The notes: generated by a model not told the origin, from the letters alone. Positions 27,401-42,100 are shown, counted from the stretch's first letter. The stretch: DNA of 64,000 nt from Tolypeutes matacus (GCA_026826555.1 JAKSZT010053881.1:9041706-9105705); one strand, 5' to 3'. Program-made: numbers and translations.

Positions 27401-30400
27401 AGCTGTGTGACCTCAAGGCAAGTCTGTGTCTCAATTTCCTAATCCATAAAATGGGGATAGTGATAATCCTGTCTCATAGGATTGCTTTGAAGACTAATTA
27501 ATTAGTACAAGGCTTTTAACTGTGTTTGGCACATAGTAAATCTGCAATAAATGCTAGCTATTTCATTATTACCACCACTACCTAATATTTTTGTAGTCAT
27601 TCCACAATTTATGTTATGCAAGAGTATTACCATTATATGTAGGAAATGGTTTCATTGCATTTATACATACATTTAGGTAATCATCTCAGAAAAAAAAACA
27701 CAATTACCATTGTATGTAGGAAATGGTTTCATTGCATTTATACATACATTTAGGTAATCATCTCGGAAAAAAAAACACAATTACCATTGTATGTAGGAAA
27801 TGGTTTCATTGCATTTATACATACATTTAGGTAATCATCTCGGAAAAAAACACAATTTTCATGAGATTATACAGCATTTCACTCAAAAGTGAGTACCATT
27901 TAGAAAATACATGACGTGGTTTGAAATAGTCCATAGTTAGGTCTAGAACTACTGTTGCAAACATGCGGAGGACAAAATAGGGACAAGACTTTATTAGTGG
28001 AAGTGATGCTCTCCATTTGGCATAATGTAGCAAATCCTGAAACTGCCTTCTTTAGTAGGAAACCAACCAGGAAGCATTTTCTGATCCTTGCTCACACCCA
28101 GAGCTAGTCAAGGGCCATGAGGGAGAGCAAGAAGGGGCCCTCCTGCAGGTATCTACCCGGGGCTTTAGCCAGTGGCCCAGGAACCACGGCTCAGCACTAG
28201 CCTAACAGCCGAACGCTAACTCAGGTCTCACCTCAACATAAACATGTTCATTCTCTGCCACAGAGAAGACCCCCTGGGAGGGCACCAGAAAGAGGTCAGT
28301 GTTGTACAGCTCCATGTTGAAGGTGATATTCCTGTTGGGTGGGTCCTGGGAGATACTGGGATTCTCCACCTTCCACAGGCTGCAATTAAACTGGGGAACA
28401 AAGCAAACAGATGGAGATAAATCACAGTCCAATAAGAATGAAGGCCCTGTAGCTTTATGAACCTTGGCCTTTAACATTCGATTGAATTTTTCAACCGTCC
28501 CTCACTAAAGGCAGCCAAAAAGCCCATATTCTCCACAAATGACCTACTGAAAACAAATACATACCATCACAATTTCAGGCCGATTGAAGGAGGAAGCATC
28601 TCTTTCTTCCATATCTCCTAGAAATCCATTATCGCCTGACTCCAAATCTTCATAACCATCTGGCCAACCACTACTGTCACCAGGGGATGGGACCTGTATC
28701 ACAATCTAAAAGGCAAAAAAGCACAGCCAATGTTATACAAACACCATTCAGTTCTCCCTCACACCAACACCCATGTAATAATTTCATGGGCAAATTGAAA
28801 ATCTGACAAAAACAACAACAACAAAAAAAAAGAACGCCACGTTTTTGGGGATTTCATCTTCAGAGAGATGAATACGGTTCAGATTATATATAAAAATACA
28901 TGTTTCCCTTGTGAATAAATAAAAAATATTTCAAACAGTGGGAAAATCACTAGACAATGAAACAGGATAGTCAATAGGCCTATATTGTGAAGTGGGGAGA
29001 GACCACCTTTCTCCTTAGGTGTCTTTATGTTGAAAACTAAGAAATACTAAGAGTCAACCATTGCAAGGAATTTTTGTTACTTGTATACTTCAATATTTGT
29101 ATAAAGTTTGTTCTGAGTCAGAGCAAATGATCTACTAGGTCATTCTTTTCCTCATCTTTTCTCTTGCACTCCTAATCTTTTGCTCATCTGTTCCCCAGGA
29201 TATCTCTGTATAGAGAAGGAAAGAACAGCATGCTTATTCCAGGACACTCTCTATCTTAAGTCTGGGTTAGTTCTAGATAAGATTCAAGGAACAAGACTTC
29301 ATAAATAAAACATAAAATCCTCATTTCTTTGCATATGTAGGAGAGGTCTTTGGGACTCAAAGTAGTCACACACTTTTTTTTTTTTTTTTTTTTTTTTGCC
29401 TTGCATGCTTGGATTCTGAACATGTTGCAAAACAAAAATATTTGGTAAGTGTGAAAATTACTACAAACTGGAACAAACAGCTAAAATATTCACTTAAGGG
29501 AGTAGAATGGAAAGAGAATGAAGGAAAATTGCTCCTCTGTTCTTTACCAGGTCCTCAAAAGAAAGTATTGATAGAATTGAAACTAGTTCCTAGGATACTG
29601 CTTACTTTAGGTATCATAATAAAGAAAACAAAAATTCATGGAAGAAAAAGATTTTAAGGGCTCATAATATACGTCTCTCTCCTGAGGCAGTCAACACTTT
29701 TTTTTCTTAACAGACAGATCACCATAGCCTCTTACTGGTACTAATTTGGACACCAGTTTAAAATGCCGCAATCAACTATATCAGTAATATGTAACATATA
29801 TCATATCTAGAATATAAGAATGAAGGCTAATGGTAACACCAAGAAAATTATTGTTGTAATTGGCAGGAGGGTGGTCATCACAGGAACCTTACTGGAGTAA
29901 CAAAGGAAGAATGGTGGGCCAATGGTGTTGATGTTGGGAAAAATCAGTGGACAAGAAGTCAGAAAGGTGGATTCAGTCTTGGCCCTGCTGTTAACTAGTT
30001 GCTTGAATTTAAGCGAGTCTCTTAACTCTCTGGAGTTCAATTTCCTCACCTGTGAAATGAGGAAGTTGAATGAGATCATCTCAGGGTTCTTGCCAGCTCA
30101 AACATTCTAAGTTCTATGAGGAAGAATATACTTGGGCTCACAGGAGAGCCAGTCCCCGCATGAACCACACTGACCACAGCATCCAATCACCAGCCCTTCC
30201 CTGGATCGGGTCAAATGTGTCTGTCAGCCAGCAGTGCTAAGTGTCAACCACTGTCCCATGTCAAGCCGAACACAGGGATAGCTAAGTCTTATTTTTACCA
30301 TCAAAAGTACAACCCAAACTGTAAAATAAACACTGTAAAGTTCTTTTGAGGTTTCATGTTTCAAATTCTTTCAATATTGACTGCTTAGTTTCCATCTCCA

Positions 30401-33400
30401 GGAGAATAGGTTTAACCCCCCAAAAAAGAAGGATTTCGATGAACTGTCATGGATAAGCTCCAGAAAGTGAAGGTTAGCTGTTGAAATGGATTATCATTGG
30501 GGGAATCTACAGAATCCCCCTCAAGGTAAATTCCAATTGGAGCCTTTTGTAGAGGTGGAGAGAGAAATTTTCCAAAAGGCCCTTTTCATATTTCTCTCTT
30601 TTTAGTGAAGGAAGACGTGTCCTCCCGCTTCTGGATAAGATTTAAATGACGCCAAAAAGGCCACACATCTGTTAGCTCAGTTGTGAAGAGGTGCTCACTT
30701 GAAGCCAAGGCTTAGGTTTTATCCCCAAAGGACCAAGCCATTTGAAACTGCAGCTTGGCCAAAGAGCAAAGTTGCAATCATCTTGCCAGTGAACTCTCTG
30801 CCATGAGGAGATGGACGGGGAGGGGGTGGGTAGTGAGGGGAGATCACCATAAATTCTCTTGCCAAGAGAATGGGGACTCCCAACTCCTATAGAATCACCA
30901 ATAAAGGAAATAAAACAAAAGTTCAAAGTACATCATATTTTGCTGAGCACTGACACTTGGCTTTGTTCAGGCCTGGGGTATATGCCATTCCTCATTTCCA
31001 TAGAAATTTTAAGACCGTTGATAGAATGAAGGCTAATGGTAACAACCAGCAAGGCTCTGGCAAAGGGCAAAGCTTTGTTCCGGAAAATACTCACAGAGTT
31101 ATAGTAAATCATGCCATTAGGGGCTAACCACCGGTGCTGAGTACCACAGCCATTGAGGGGGGACTCCAAAATGAAGTGGGTGCCATTCAGCTTGGCCTTG
31201 CAGGTAGGGTCCAACAGCGTGAGCTCCAACCTTGAGTAGCTGCTGGCCTAAAACAACAATTGCAAAAGATATAATAGGGATTCCACAGGCAGTTCTGCAG
31301 CACACAGTGAACAGATTCTGCCTTGTCCTTCAAGTAAAGGTTACTAGAGGCTTACATTCCTCCTCCCCCACTTACCATCTCCCAATAGCCCAAGGATTTT
31401 GTGTACTGGCCCTGGATTCAATAACAAAATATTGACACACAAGGATCGGGACACACACACACACACTCCCCCAACTGAGAACACGTAGCAGGTGAAAATC
31501 ACAGCCAAGGGAAGTGGGCCCATCCAACTGAGAAAACAGTATCAAGTCTCTGGAGTTCAAAAGTGACAGAGCTATATATATAGCTCATATAAGTACAAGC
31601 TGATTTGGTGCATTTAAGAAAAATGAAATATATGATTTTTATTACACATATGAAAAAAACATTTTTTATGGAAAACAAAACAAAACAAACAACAAGAACA
31701 ATAAAAGTGACAGAGCTAGGGGGAAATAATTAACACGGACTGAGGGCAGGATGGGGAAGGAGAGAGCCCTCTCTTCTCTCCTTTACCAACTGTACTGACC
31801 TGAAGAGAATCTTTCTCCACGGCCACAGTCATCTTTTCCTCGTTACATGTGACTGACAGGACAGTATCCCTGCTCCCTTGCACCTCTTCGGGCTCTCGGG
31901 GGCCAGGGAACAGCAGTATGCTGGGGATGGCAGCGTCCTCTGGCTGGGGGAGGCCTTGCTCTCCTGCTTCCTTTCGGTCTCTCTTGGCGATGTCAGGGAA
32001 AGGGAAGGTGATAGCTCTGTCTCGGCCCCCGTCTCCCTGCAGGGGTGGGGTCTTCAGGGCGTGCAGGGTATCAGTGCCCAGCAGGATTCGCAGCTCAGGG
32101 GGGGTGGTATGGACTTCCTCATCTCTCATCAACTCTGGTGACAAGAAGGTAAAGCTTCATCAGTGTTTGATGACAGGCCACAATTGTCATCATTGCAAGT
32201 AAGAACAAGAGGGGTAAGCACAGACTGGACATGTGTAAAATTACTTTTAATGAGCAATAGATAAAAGAGATTAAGAAAGGGAAGCCTGAGTTGTAGTACT
32301 GGAGTACTAACAAGCTGAGTGGCACTGGGCAAATGGCTTACTTCTCTGTTTCCTAATTTTTTTAAATTAAGGAATTGGATTTGATCAGTGGTTCTCGATT
32401 TTGGCCGTACAATAAAATCAACCTGGGAGCTTTAAAAAAAAATTCCCATGGCCAGGCCATACCCCCAGCCAGTTAGAAATCAGACTCTGTGGGGTGGGAG
32501 TCAATCATTAATATGTTTTAAAGCTCTCCGTGTGAATCTAATGTTTAGCCAAGGTTGAAAACCACTGGCTTGGATGATTTCAAAGGCCCTCCAGGCTATA
32601 AAAATCTGTGACTTGAATATGTTAGGTGGGACAAAATTATTCCATTCAAATTTCATTAAATATTTTCCTTGAACCTAGACACTCTTTAGAATAGATTCTT
32701 TTCTCACAATATAGGCTTTTAAAATTTATTATTTTTTAATTTATTTAAAATACTATTTGCAAGTTTTGTTGGTACCCCCCCCCTTTTTTTTTTAATATTT
32801 TATTTTTATTTATTCATTTATCCCCCCCTTGCTGCTTGTGCTCGCTGGGTCAGCTAACCACGCCGTGCGGGCGGCCTTGCCTTCACCAGGAGGCCCCGGG
32901 AACCGAACCTGGGGCCTCCCATATGGTAAACGGGAGCCCTACTGATTGAGCCACAGCCGCTTCCCTGTACCCCCTTTTTGGTTGCTAAATTCTAACAGAT
33001 ATCTGGGCACCCTGGTCTTGAAGGGGAAAAGAAAAAGCTGTTTAGGTAACTATCCCTTCAAAGGGGTGACATATTTTCTTATAATCAATATTTGATATTT
33101 TATCAAATTTATCAAATTTATTTTTAAATTTTTACAATTTAAAGAAAAAAATCCATAATTTCCTCTGTATTCTTTATATCCACTACCCACAATCAATGGA
33201 TGTATGTTTGAGGTCAAGCCATCTCAGTAGAAAATGGAAGTTAAGATGACTGGTAAAAATTAACTCCCCTTCCATCCTGTACTTTTGAAAAGGACGGCAC
33301 AGCTGTGTGGCTCCAGAGAAGTTAAGTTTTGAAAGGTTTTAAATCTGCAGTTTAGCAAAAACCTTCACAACATTACAATGAGGTCGGTCCTATTATTTTC

Positions 33401-36127
33401 TCCATATTGCTGGGGAGGAAGCTAAGGCTCAGAGGTTAAGTGACTTGTCCTGCCACACAGTGAATAAATGGCAGAGCTGGGACTTGCCCCTGTGCTGCCA
33501 AAGTTTCATTCTAATGACACTGTACTTAGCACTGGTACCTTGGGGTGAGGAAAAGGACTGGGGATCTGAAAACTTGGAGCTTCAGTCACGCCAGGTATAA
33601 GACTCACAAACCTCAAGATCTCGAGCCTTTGTTTTCTGCTCCATCAAATGAGGATAACAACTCCTACCTCCTACTGGGTGAGAATGAGAAAGCACAAGTA
33701 TGAGTCCTTGTGACTATTTTCCTATAACACACAGCCTCTGACCAAGGACTTCTCTTCTTTAGCCCCCTCCTCTTCACATTCTTAGCTATAAGTGGTCATT
33801 AGGCGCCTACTGAGAGAAGGACCCAGGCTAATTTATTCTTAAAGTAATCAAAGTGAAGGTGATCGGCCTGTAGCTACAAAAAAAGTTCTCCAACATGCAA
33901 TCAATTCTGCTACTGAAAATCTATTAAAAGACATTTCTTCAAAATAATCGATCACAATTCTAGATTAATTTAAGCCTTATAGCATAAGGTGCTTAAATGA
34001 ATCATTAAAATGTGCAACAGAAAAACAGTACCACATCACCTGAAATGAGACTTCCTCAGTGGAAAGCTTCATTTGGGGGCAATTTTACTTACAATGTAAA
34101 AAAATCATACTTACCATTGTTTGCAAGCCGAAGGTGAAACCTATTAGCCACAGGAGCCATTGTGTATGATGTTACTGGACTATAGCCATTGTCCACAGCC
34201 CACTTGACCAGATTCTCTTGGGTAGAAGGAATGTCATCTTTTATTGATTTGGTCATTGTCATGGATCTCTCACTCTCTTTCCCAAAGCCGATGCTGTTAG
34301 GAGCCTGAAGATAACAGCAACATTTAGACTCGTGAGTCTAAAATTAAATGGCACTTTAAACAAGAAAAGTAATATTTGAATCAAATAGATCCTATATTGT
34401 GTGTGAGGGAATTATTCTTTTTTTTTTTTTTAATTGACTTTATTTTTTCTTTTTGGTGTACAGTTCTATGAGTTTCCCCCTCCCCCTCTCCCTCCCCCCG
34501 CTTGCTGTCTGAGGTGATCTTCTGTGTCTGTTTCTTGCCTTTCTTCTCTCTCTCTCTCTTTTTTTTTTTCCCCTCCAGGCTTCACGGGGATTCAATCCTA
34601 GGGACCTCTGATGTGGGAGAGAGGCACCCTGTCACTTGCACCACCTCAGTTCCTGGTTTCTGGTGCATCTCTCTTTCATTGTGTCATTATCGTGCTGCGT
34701 GGCTCGCCGCACGAGCCTGGCTTTTTTTAATTTAGCAGGAGGACCCGGGGATCGAACCCGGGTCCTTCCATATGGTAGACGGATGCCCAACCACTTGAGC
34801 CACATCCACTTCCCATGGGAATTATTTTTTTGATCTCCATTTTCCTTGGGCTAAAGAACACTGATGTAAAAACCTTTCTAATAAGAGATTAGGAGACATC
34901 GATTCATGCTATTTAATCACAGTTTGGATTACTTAGGTTGATAGAAAAATAATCCAGTGACAGCTAAGTAGCTTTATACTATATCTATATAGTATATATA
35001 TAGATATATACCATATCTGGTCTGTTACTATAGAGTTAGGTTAATATTTAAATTATTAACACACACTACCACCAAATAGGAGATTCTTTCCCTTCCTTTT
35101 ATTTAAAATTAAGTATGACGCATACAAATGTGCATACTTATTGCCAGAATATGCCTGTGCTTCTACTTACAAACTAGTTACTTCAGTGTTGAGACTATTC
35201 CATCTTAATAAACTGTGAAATTCCACATGGTGAAACAAGCCAAGTTTATATTTTACTTATAATAGGTTGCCAATTCTATTAACTGAATATGCTTAGATTT
35301 TTATATTCTAAAACATTAAGTAATTCAGGTAACTGCCCCTCTGAGTACCAATATTTTATCCAGCGATACCAGTCCGTCATAAAATTAGCTTTTATTTGGC
35401 AACCAGTTACAAAATTAAAATTGAATGACAGAAATCTTTCTGGGAAAGGATATGAAAGGATTTTTACATCCACTTGAGTAAGATCCCCATTACACCTTTA
35501 AGATAGACTCTGTATAACCAGGACATGGAAGGTAAATTTCCACATTGCCCGTTGCCTCCTGCAGCAGTGGTCTTGTCAGTTGATAAGGGAGCTGAATGCT
35601 GCAGAGGGGACTCTGAAGGGAAGTCGCCATATTTTCAACAACTGCTCCAATAGTGCTGATGAGCCTTTCCAGCATGCAGATTATGCCATTTTCATGCCAT
35701 ATCACAATCACTTTAATTTCCATGCCCAATTATTTTCTCCTGCACACATGCAGCATTTTTCCTAAATTCCCCATTTGTTTCCCATTCTGTTTGCCCCTAA
35801 TATGACTAACTATTAATCCTTTCCCACTGTAAAACCATAAAAGATTCACAGACTAAATTCTCTTGGCCTCTTTGCTTGTGGGATATTGACTGAGGACACA
35901 CATATTTCAATTCAAAGCATAAAGAATCTCACCCGGTATATTTTTCTGTAACTCAAAGTGCTTATCTGAGGGATAATTGCCAGACTGACCAATCGCAACC
36001 ACTGCACACAAAGGTACCACAGGGAAGAGGCTGAGCAAAGTTCTGGGTCACTGAATCTCAGTTTCATAAATTCAAAGCATTCTAACTCTTACTCTGATTC
36101 AGAGACTAGGTAAGAAAGGGTTTAAAA

Positions 36128-36167
<40 letters not shown>

Positions 36168-39100
36168 AAACCAAATTGAGGTAAGAAATGATCCAATTTG
36201 TTCTTAGAACTCTTTATTCAGTCAACAGCAGTTTCTCCTAGTCACAGCTTCTTCCAGTCTTTCAAAGCAGCATGTCATTTTGATTGGCTAGAATTTGCAC
36301 CATTGGCCTAAACAATTATGCCTGGCCTCATCTGCCCTAGTCTTTCATGTTGTTGGACAGCTGAGAAAATATTGTGTTTCCAGCATACTATCATCATAAC
36401 TTCCACCTGTGCCTTTGTACCAATACGGAATGATCTGTTTATACCTTTCCACATTAACTCTAGGAGCTGTCAGTACAACTATTGATTATGCCTTGGGACC
36501 TATGAGGTTAGAAATATATCTACACATCTGTAAATCAGCAAGGCTTGGGACAATGGCAGACAAGGTGATTCTCAGTACTAAGTAAATTCCTCACCCTGTA
36601 TTTCTGGGAGTCTCCAAGGCTTTCCCAACCTCCATGAAGCTACTTCAAATGGGGGTCTCCAAATACTACTTCCTTTTTTCCCAGTCACATCTTTCTGAAA
36701 AACAATGAGCTAGGTAAAGCATCCCAGTGTCTTCCTTTCCCTTACTTGTGATGGCGGGGAGGGGACAGTTGGCCAGAGAGTATATTCCCACTGAGATTTT
36801 TTGCCTTAAAGTCTTTTCTAAGAACAAACTGGCCATTGCCAATCGTGAAGTCCTGAGGTCACATGAAATAGTACAACAGGAAATCTCTAACACGTTTCTT
36901 CCATCTCTTATTTTATGTTTTGGAAACTCTTCCTGCCATGAAAGTGATTATACCTTATGGTAGGCTGAATTATGTGGCCCAGAAAAAAACATGGTCTTAA
37001 TCGTAATCCATTCCTGTGGCTGTGAACCCATCGTAAATAGGACCTTTTAAAGATGTTATTGTCATTTAAGGTGTGGCCCAACTGAATGATGAGGTTGGGC
37101 CTTAATCTGATTTATGAAGACAAAGCCACATGGAGAGGCAGAAGCAGGAAGTCAAGGGAACCCAGAAGAGAAAAGAAAAGACGTCGTTATATGCATTGCC
37201 ATGTGATGGAAGAGCCAGGGACCTAAGGTTCACCACAGTCTTCAGGGAGAAAGCATTGTTTTGCTGATGATTTTGGACTTTGATTTCAGATTTCTCTCCT
37301 CAAAACTGTGATCCAATAAATCCCCATTGTTTAAGCCAAACCACTGTGTGGCATTTATTTTAGCAGCTGGGAAACTCGGGCATGCATGGTCCCTTAGGGA
37401 CCTATAGAAAAAAAGCCAGGGCTGCATATGGCAATGTGGATACTTCTAATATTCTCATCTTTACTCACAACACAGTCCTTTCTGTCTCTTTTGACCATTC
37501 TGGTATTTGGAGGACACAATCTGCCCATACCTCGCCCCAATACACATGTGCAGGCATATGCCTCCCAAGAGTCGATGGCGCTCTTCTTTAAATTTACCCA
37601 ATCAAGGTCTTTATTTTTTTTATTTTATTTTATTTTTAAAGATTTTATTTATTTATTCATTTATCCCCCCCTTGCTGCTTGTGCTCGCTGGGTCAGCTAA
37701 CCATGCCGTGCGGGCGGGCTTGCCTCCACCAGGAGGCCCGGGGAACCGAACCCGGGGCCTCCCATATGGTAAACGGGAGCCCTACTGATTGAGCCACAGC
37801 CGCTTCCCCAGTCAAGGTCTTTATAATTCCTTTAGGAGACATTTTTTTTTTGTTTTCACTTTGTTTAGAGACATGCCCTAATTTTCCTATATAAAACTTT
37901 TAAAGAGTTGTTTAGGAAGGAAGATGAACTCCCTTTTTTACACCAGGTACTGTGCTAGCTTTACATATGTTAACTTATTTAATTCTCCCCACTCCCAAAA
38001 TAAGGAGATAGGCATTATTATTCCTTTATTAGAGAAAGGGACCCTGAGGCTCACAGAAATTAAGTAGCACATAAAGCAGAGAACTCACCATGTACAGGCA
38101 GTGAGCTAAGTGCTTTAGATGAAATACTCTGTAGATACTTAAATACTTGCTGAATGAATGAATGAACTCAGCTAAGCCTCATAATAACTCAAGGTGAGTA
38201 CTGTGGTCATATCTATTTCCAGGTAAGGAAACAGCCTTAGAGTTCAACTGAGTTGCCCATTATCTATTAGGGTTAATGACACTGAAGATGGGATTTGACT
38301 CCAGCTCTATCTGGTACCAGAGCCAAGATCCTTTCCACTCCACCATGCTGCCTCTAAAGGAAATACTAGAAACAAGGTCACTATAAAGCATGTCCCCCTT
38401 TCTGAGTACTAACTTATGCCTTTCTCTTAGCAGGTTCCCTTTCCCCAGCACAGTCAGAATTTACATCTGAGACAGGGAGTTAAGAAATCACAAAGCATGA
38501 AACCGATTGGGGGAATAAAAAAGAACATCATGAAACATTACCTAATTGTTTAGTAATGTTGTCATGCATTGTCCAAAATTGGCCTGGAACAGGAGTCCAG
38601 CCAAAGAGAGGAATATAAACAGATCTTGCAGTGGGATGAGCAACCTCATTTCTAGCCTTTCTGATTCATATGAGAGATGGGACATTCTAAGCAAACTCCA
38701 CGACTGCCATGGGCCAGGCACATACTTTCAGGGAGAGAGCCACTGAAGGGTCAAGGCAGGAAGAACATTTATACAAGAACTCCAGCAGGGAATTAAAAAG
38801 TACCGTATGTTTTTGCCTTTCAAAGTATGATTCCCTTTCCTGTTTTTGCTATTCCGAAATTAAAAACACTTGGTTGGTGTGCCAGGTAGTAATGGCAGCT
38901 GACACCCCAGGTCACCCACACCCCTCTCGCCAGGCCAGGGAAGGTGATCAAAACAGCTCGGGCTTCAGAAAATCACGGATGGGCTTTACACATGATGGCT
39001 TTATGGGAGCCTCTCAAAATTTAAAAATAACAACAACAGAAAAAAAAAAACCCACAGGAACCAGAAACTATTACTGTAAAATTAAGATGTGTGTGCTCCT

Positions 39101-42100
39101 GGCAAGTGCTTTTACATGACATTGCCTACGGAACCATGGGCTCTGTTCACCCCTATATCTCGGAAAGGGCCGTGAATAAATGAAGACTACTAACACCAAA
39201 GACACCCCCCTTCTAAAATACTGAAAAGATAAAACCCATCCCAACTGATTCAATGCAGGTACTAAAAGAGGAATAGGCCACAATTTTTAAAAAGACAATG
39301 CACAAAAATTTGGGCCTACAAAAGAAGCACTAAAAAGATAATTATCTTCTGTAAAAATGGGAAGGAGGATTTATTTTTTAAACTTTCGATATAATTCACT
39401 CCAATATTTTGTCAGATAGTTCTCTCTCTAAACACATCTGAAATATGATTTATTTTACCAAATTTCAACACTCAACTTTCCAGGAAGCTAGCTGCTGTCT
39501 ACCTACAACGCCAACCAGCCAAGTCTTATAAGTATATGTTCTTCAGAACTATAAGCCTTAAGGAACGGGCTGGGGTATATTTTTGTGGCAAAGGCTCACT
39601 AACATCTCAGTTAATGTGATTCTTTTTGCAGTGCAGCAAGACATGCCAATACCACGTATTTCTCTCAAAAAGAAAAGCCCACGATGTGAGCTGGGGTCAG
39701 CCTAATTTCCCACGACTTCCCAAAATGCCGAGCCCCAAACAGAGCTGATATTCGGGACCATGACCTTAGGACTCTCAAACCATGAAAGGTTTAATTGGGT
39801 TCATTAATCTATATTTACTATGACCAGAAGTACCCAAACACATTTCAGGAATTGCACAAATGAGGCAACTGGGGCCCAGAGGAGTTAAGGGACTTGCCCA
39901 AGTTCAGAGTCTGTAAATGGCAGAGGCTGTCTTGACCCCAGAGCCTGAGCACTTTTAACCACCACGCCATCAGCCCTTGTCAGGAGAAGCCAAGGAGCAG
40001 CCAGTTTTGCAAAATGAAAAATAACTGAGAGACCTCAGTGAGAGCCCAAAGAAGTAGAAGCTAGAAAAATAACACATATAAGCTAAGCTTAAATTATTGC
40101 CAGTGATCAAAAGAAAAAAATGCTTAATCAACTTACAAGAACTCTCAGATTTCCCTTAATATCAAAAGATTTGATCACCCAGTTGACAGAGTTTTTGCAC
40201 TTCAAAATCAGGATGAGATTTTTTACCACTTCAGGATCCTTTCGAGGTCTTATGTCAATTATTATATCCACCTGGAAAGCACTGTGAATGGAAAACAAAG
40301 GTAAAGTGAGGACCCAAATGCCGGAAAAATTGCAACTATCTCCCCTCTTCCAAGTCTTCATGTTTCCAGTGTCTGGCCAGTTGATTAAAAAGCTGGAGTA
40401 GATCCCAGGCAAAGGACATGTGCAAAACAGATTGTTATTGCACGCATAACAAAATGCTTTTGCATAACAATAGAAACACACACCTGTTGATAATTAGCCA
40501 CTAATATTTTTCTCTTCTTTGGGGGAAACAAAGCAGTTACTTAATGCAGCCACTGTTTGAAATGGGCTTCAACAAACCAGAGGAATTTACTTTTGAAGCA
40601 GAACTCTTGCATTTTCAACTATTAACACCTTCAGTGTGTAACTTTCCCACTTGTTATATGCCCAAATTCATTCAAAACCAGCAATGGGGAGAAGTTTGGC
40701 GAGAGGCATGGTGGGGAGTAGGGAAGCAGAGTGGTGAAAATTAGGAATCTCAGAATCAAGTAAGAGATAACAGGCTGAAGAACTCTTGACTTATATAAGT
40801 TTTGCTTAAGTCATTAATAATTAATATAGAATCATAGCTGCATTTACTTTCCCAAACTTCTGGATATGCAGTTATTAAAATGAAGAAAACAGATGGTCAA
40901 TGAAGTGATTACTGGAAAATTGATGAACATGACCCAAATTTCTAAGAATTCAATATAAAAGAGATTTTTTTTTTTTTTTTTTTTTTTTTGCCAAACAATA
41001 ACATCTCTGTCATTATGAATTTAAGGGAAAAATCTTTATTACCATTTTGGTTTTAAATACTTATAAGGCATAAAATGAATGGTCTACTCAAATGGAACCT
41101 TAGGCTTAATATCTAAGTGCGTTTGCCAGATTGTGTCTATTCCTATACCCTTTCAATTTTCCACAAACTTCATTCTGCGGGACAGAGTGGACTCTTACCA
41201 AAACCTGTATGTAGTTTATTCACTTTTGAAATAAAATTTTGATTATAATTTTAATTTTTAAATCATCATATAGTATAAATTAAACATTTTAAGTCCCTAG
41301 TCTACATGAAATGAGGAGATTAAAGTGGGAGAAGGGTTTACTTTTCCCCTTTTTTCTTTTTTTAATTCCATAATCATTCTTGATAGGGAGGGTTAAATTC
41401 CCAGTTCAAGAGCAAGTAAGCTGAGGGAGGGAGAAGGAGAACAAGAATACATGGGAGAGGCACATTGTTGTACCTCATGGCACTCGGGCATACCACCATG
41501 ATGGGCCAACACGAGCACACACAGCTTTAAAGCAAACAGTTCTGAGTGCAAGAGTGCTCTGAGGACACTGTGAACAGAACTTTAAGAACAATGTTGGGAA
41601 GCAGATATGGCTGAAGTGATTGGGTTGCTGTCTACCATATGGGAGATCCCAGGTTCATTTCCCGGGGCCTCTTGGTGAAAGAGAGCTGGCCCCCGCAGAG
41701 AGCTGGCCCGCACGGAGAGCTGACGCAACAAAAAGAGACAAAGATGAGAGACAATGAGAGACACAACAAACCAGGGAGCTGAGGTGGCTCAAGTGATTGA
41801 GTGCCCCTCTCCCACATTGGAAAGTCCCAGGATCGGTTCCTGGTGCCTCCTAAAGAGAAGACGAGAAGAGAAGACAGGCAGACACAGAGAGCACACACGA
41901 ATGGACAGAGAGCAAGACAGCAAGCGCAAAAACAAGGGGTCGGGGAATCAATAAATAAAATGAATTTAAAAAAAAATGTTAAAATTATAATTATGTTAAT
42001 AACATGCATTTTATAATTTTTTGATCAGGGATAATCTCAGTCAAAGGGGATAACAATGGAGCAAGATTAGTACCCAGAGGTCCAGTATAGGCTTCAGGAA

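Larger units (their letters stand above)
24817..28231 (-). other. TGFBR3 intron between exons H and I
   Basis: A 3415-bp intron with an L1 3' fragment (26527-26735), a MIR (27395-27560) and the 77-bp triplication (27626-27856). The part 24900-26500 shows no repeat that I can name. Confidence 0.85.
32135..34114 (-). other. TGFBR3 intron between exons D and E
   Basis: A 1980-bp intron with a hAT remnant (32386-32567), a minus-strand SINE (32790-32966) and a MIR (33370-33530). Confidence 0.85.
34305..40136 (-). other. TGFBR3 intron between exons C and D
   Basis: A 5832-bp intron with a SINE close to the exon D acceptor (34417-34816), an AT palindrome near 34977-35015, an AAAG repeat, an LTR (36959-37376), a SINE (37615-37810), and MIR-like sequence (37930-38060, 39840-39980). 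In 38500-39800 nothing is recognised. Confidence 0.85.

Noticed and set aside
27626..27856. CRISPR-like array
   Set aside because: The three 77-bp units are directly adjacent with no spacers, in a mammalian intron. It is a plain tandem repeat.
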